Part shown: piece after piece, positions 63,599 through 64,000 of the stretch | Numbering within the stretch: the first letter of the stretch is position 1 | How the letters are laid out: every line of letters starts with the position of its first letter | Assembly: GCA_022184915.1 (NCBI GenBank) | Contig: JAGTJU010000001.1 | Span: 1,738,057-1,802,056, forward strand | Direction of reading: 5' to 3' | Length of the DNA stretch: 64,000 nucleotides | DNA from: Myxococcales bacterium | GTDB taxonomy: Bacteria > Myxococcota_A > Polyangia > Fen-1088 | Notes under the pieces: model-generated | The model's database searches: none | What the model saw: only the letters and a program-made list of their open reading frames with translations | Told to the model about the DNA's origin: nothing | Made by a program: the position numbers and the translations under genes

Positions 63599-64000
63599 AT
63601 GAGCACCGAGACGCTGACAATTGCCCTCATGGGCGCGGGTGGAAAGATGGGTTGTCGGATCGTCGACAATCTCAAGAATCACGGCTACGACATGAAGTAC
63701 GTCGAGGTGAGTGAGCGAGGGGTGGCGAATCTTGCCCAGCGGGGTCTCGTCGCAACCCCTGAAAAAGAGGCGCTGCGCGTGGCCGATGTGGTGATCCTTG
63801 CCATCCCCGACGTGCTCATCGAGCGGCTCTCGCCGGTGGTGGCAGAGGGCATGAAACCCGGCGCCCTGCTGATGGCCCTGGATCCCGCGGCGCCCTGCGC
63901 AGGCAAGCTGAAGATGCGCAGCGACTGCAGCTACTTTGCTGCTCATCCTTGCCATCCGCCTGTCTTCAACGACGAGACCGATCCAGAAGCGCGTCGCGAC
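63599..64000 (+). CDS. apnO: ApnO-like D-apionate oxidoisomerase, N-terminal part (cut by window edge)
   Basis: The first 134 codons are visible. The start, LALMGAGGKMGCRI-like (IALMGAGGKMGCRIVDNLKN), is a Rossmann NAD-binding opening. EVSERGVANLAQRGL and ADVVILAIPDVLIERLSPVV continue the pattern of the 6-phosphogluconate dehydrogenase C-terminal-type family, to which ApnO belongs. HPCHPPVFNDE near the cut matches the HPCHP segment of that family. ATG at 63599 has AAGGAG nine bases upstream. It follows the DUF1537 kinase gene. ApnO is known to convert D-apionate to 3-oxo-isoapionate, the kinase substrate. Confidence 0.75.
   Translation, partial: MSTETLTIALMGAGGKMGCRIVDNLKNHGYDMKYVEVSERGVANLAQRGLVATPEKEALRVADVVILAIPDVLIERLSPVVAEGMKPGALLMALDPAAPCAGKLKMRSDCSYFAAHPCHPPVFNDETDPEARRD

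Overview
The window is a high-GC chromosomal segment from a Gram-negative bacterium that is probably a member of the Myxococcota (Polyangia-like) or a related 'deltaproteobacterial' lineage. This is an inference. It rests on many secreted lipoproteins with Gly/Asn/Pro-rich linkers, two DUF1592-DUF1552 modules, FG-GAP proteins, frequent GTG/TTG starts and many multihaem cytochromes. There is no sign of a prophage, insertion sequence, CRISPR array or integron.

Layout. 1-6030: stress proteins (Dps, hemerythrin) and secreted proteins (lactonase-like beta-propeller, sulfatase, FG-GAP repeat protein). 6049-18929: a surface-glycan locus with a GSCFA protein, a GT31-like transferase, a two-domain glycosyltransferase, a dehydratase/aminotransferase pair for an amino sugar, a GT32-like transferase, two sulfotransferases (one fused to a radical SAM/SPASM enzyme) and two tandem DxD transferases. 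Inside it lies a ubiquitin-type E2-E1 fusion preceded by a small Gly-tailed protein. 18953-26327: a compact biosynthetic locus with an FMN alpha-hydroxyacid oxidase diverging from a tightly coupled operon. The operon encodes an isonitrile-synthase-like protein, a MurG-like glycosyltransferase and a complete four-gene hydroxymalonyl-ACP cassette (dehydrogenase, ACP, acyl-CoA dehydrogenase, FkbH), with no PKS or NRPS in view.

26274-49364: a GNAT enzyme and a membrane-anchored TAXI receptor, a rhamnogalacturonan-lyase-like protein, a DUF1592/DUF1552 pair, metG, htpG, a membrane protein diverging from a TetR regulator, a second DUF1592/DUF1552 pair, an RRM protein, a prolyl oligopeptidase, a haem lipoprotein, a TPR-TylF methyltransferase and a VOC protein. 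49391-52618: katG behind a well-formed OxyR-type operator, initiator tRNA-Met, and DoxX.

52596-58762 (minus strand): six linked genes that look like a complete trans-envelope electron conduit. They are a tetrahaem NapC/NrfH-type quinol dehydrogenase, a 67-residue membrane protein, a membrane-anchored trihaem cytochrome, a protein combining two monohaem cytochrome modules with an outer-membrane beta-barrel, a monohaem lipoprotein and a decahaem lipoprotein. 58805-59605: a frameshifted gamma-glutamylcyclotransferase and a 2Fe-2S ferredoxin. 59727-64000: a sugar-acid catabolic operon (Gfo/Idh/MocA dehydrogenase, RuBisCO-like protein, DUF1537 kinase, ApnO-like oxidoisomerase cut by the window end) that fits the D-apiose/D-apionate pathway.

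The strongest candidates for undescribed biology are the porin-cytochrome conduit, the PKS-less hydroxymalonyl-ACP/isonitrile locus and the E2-E1 conjugation pair. All functions are inferred from sequence motifs and context read by eye; no database search was run.
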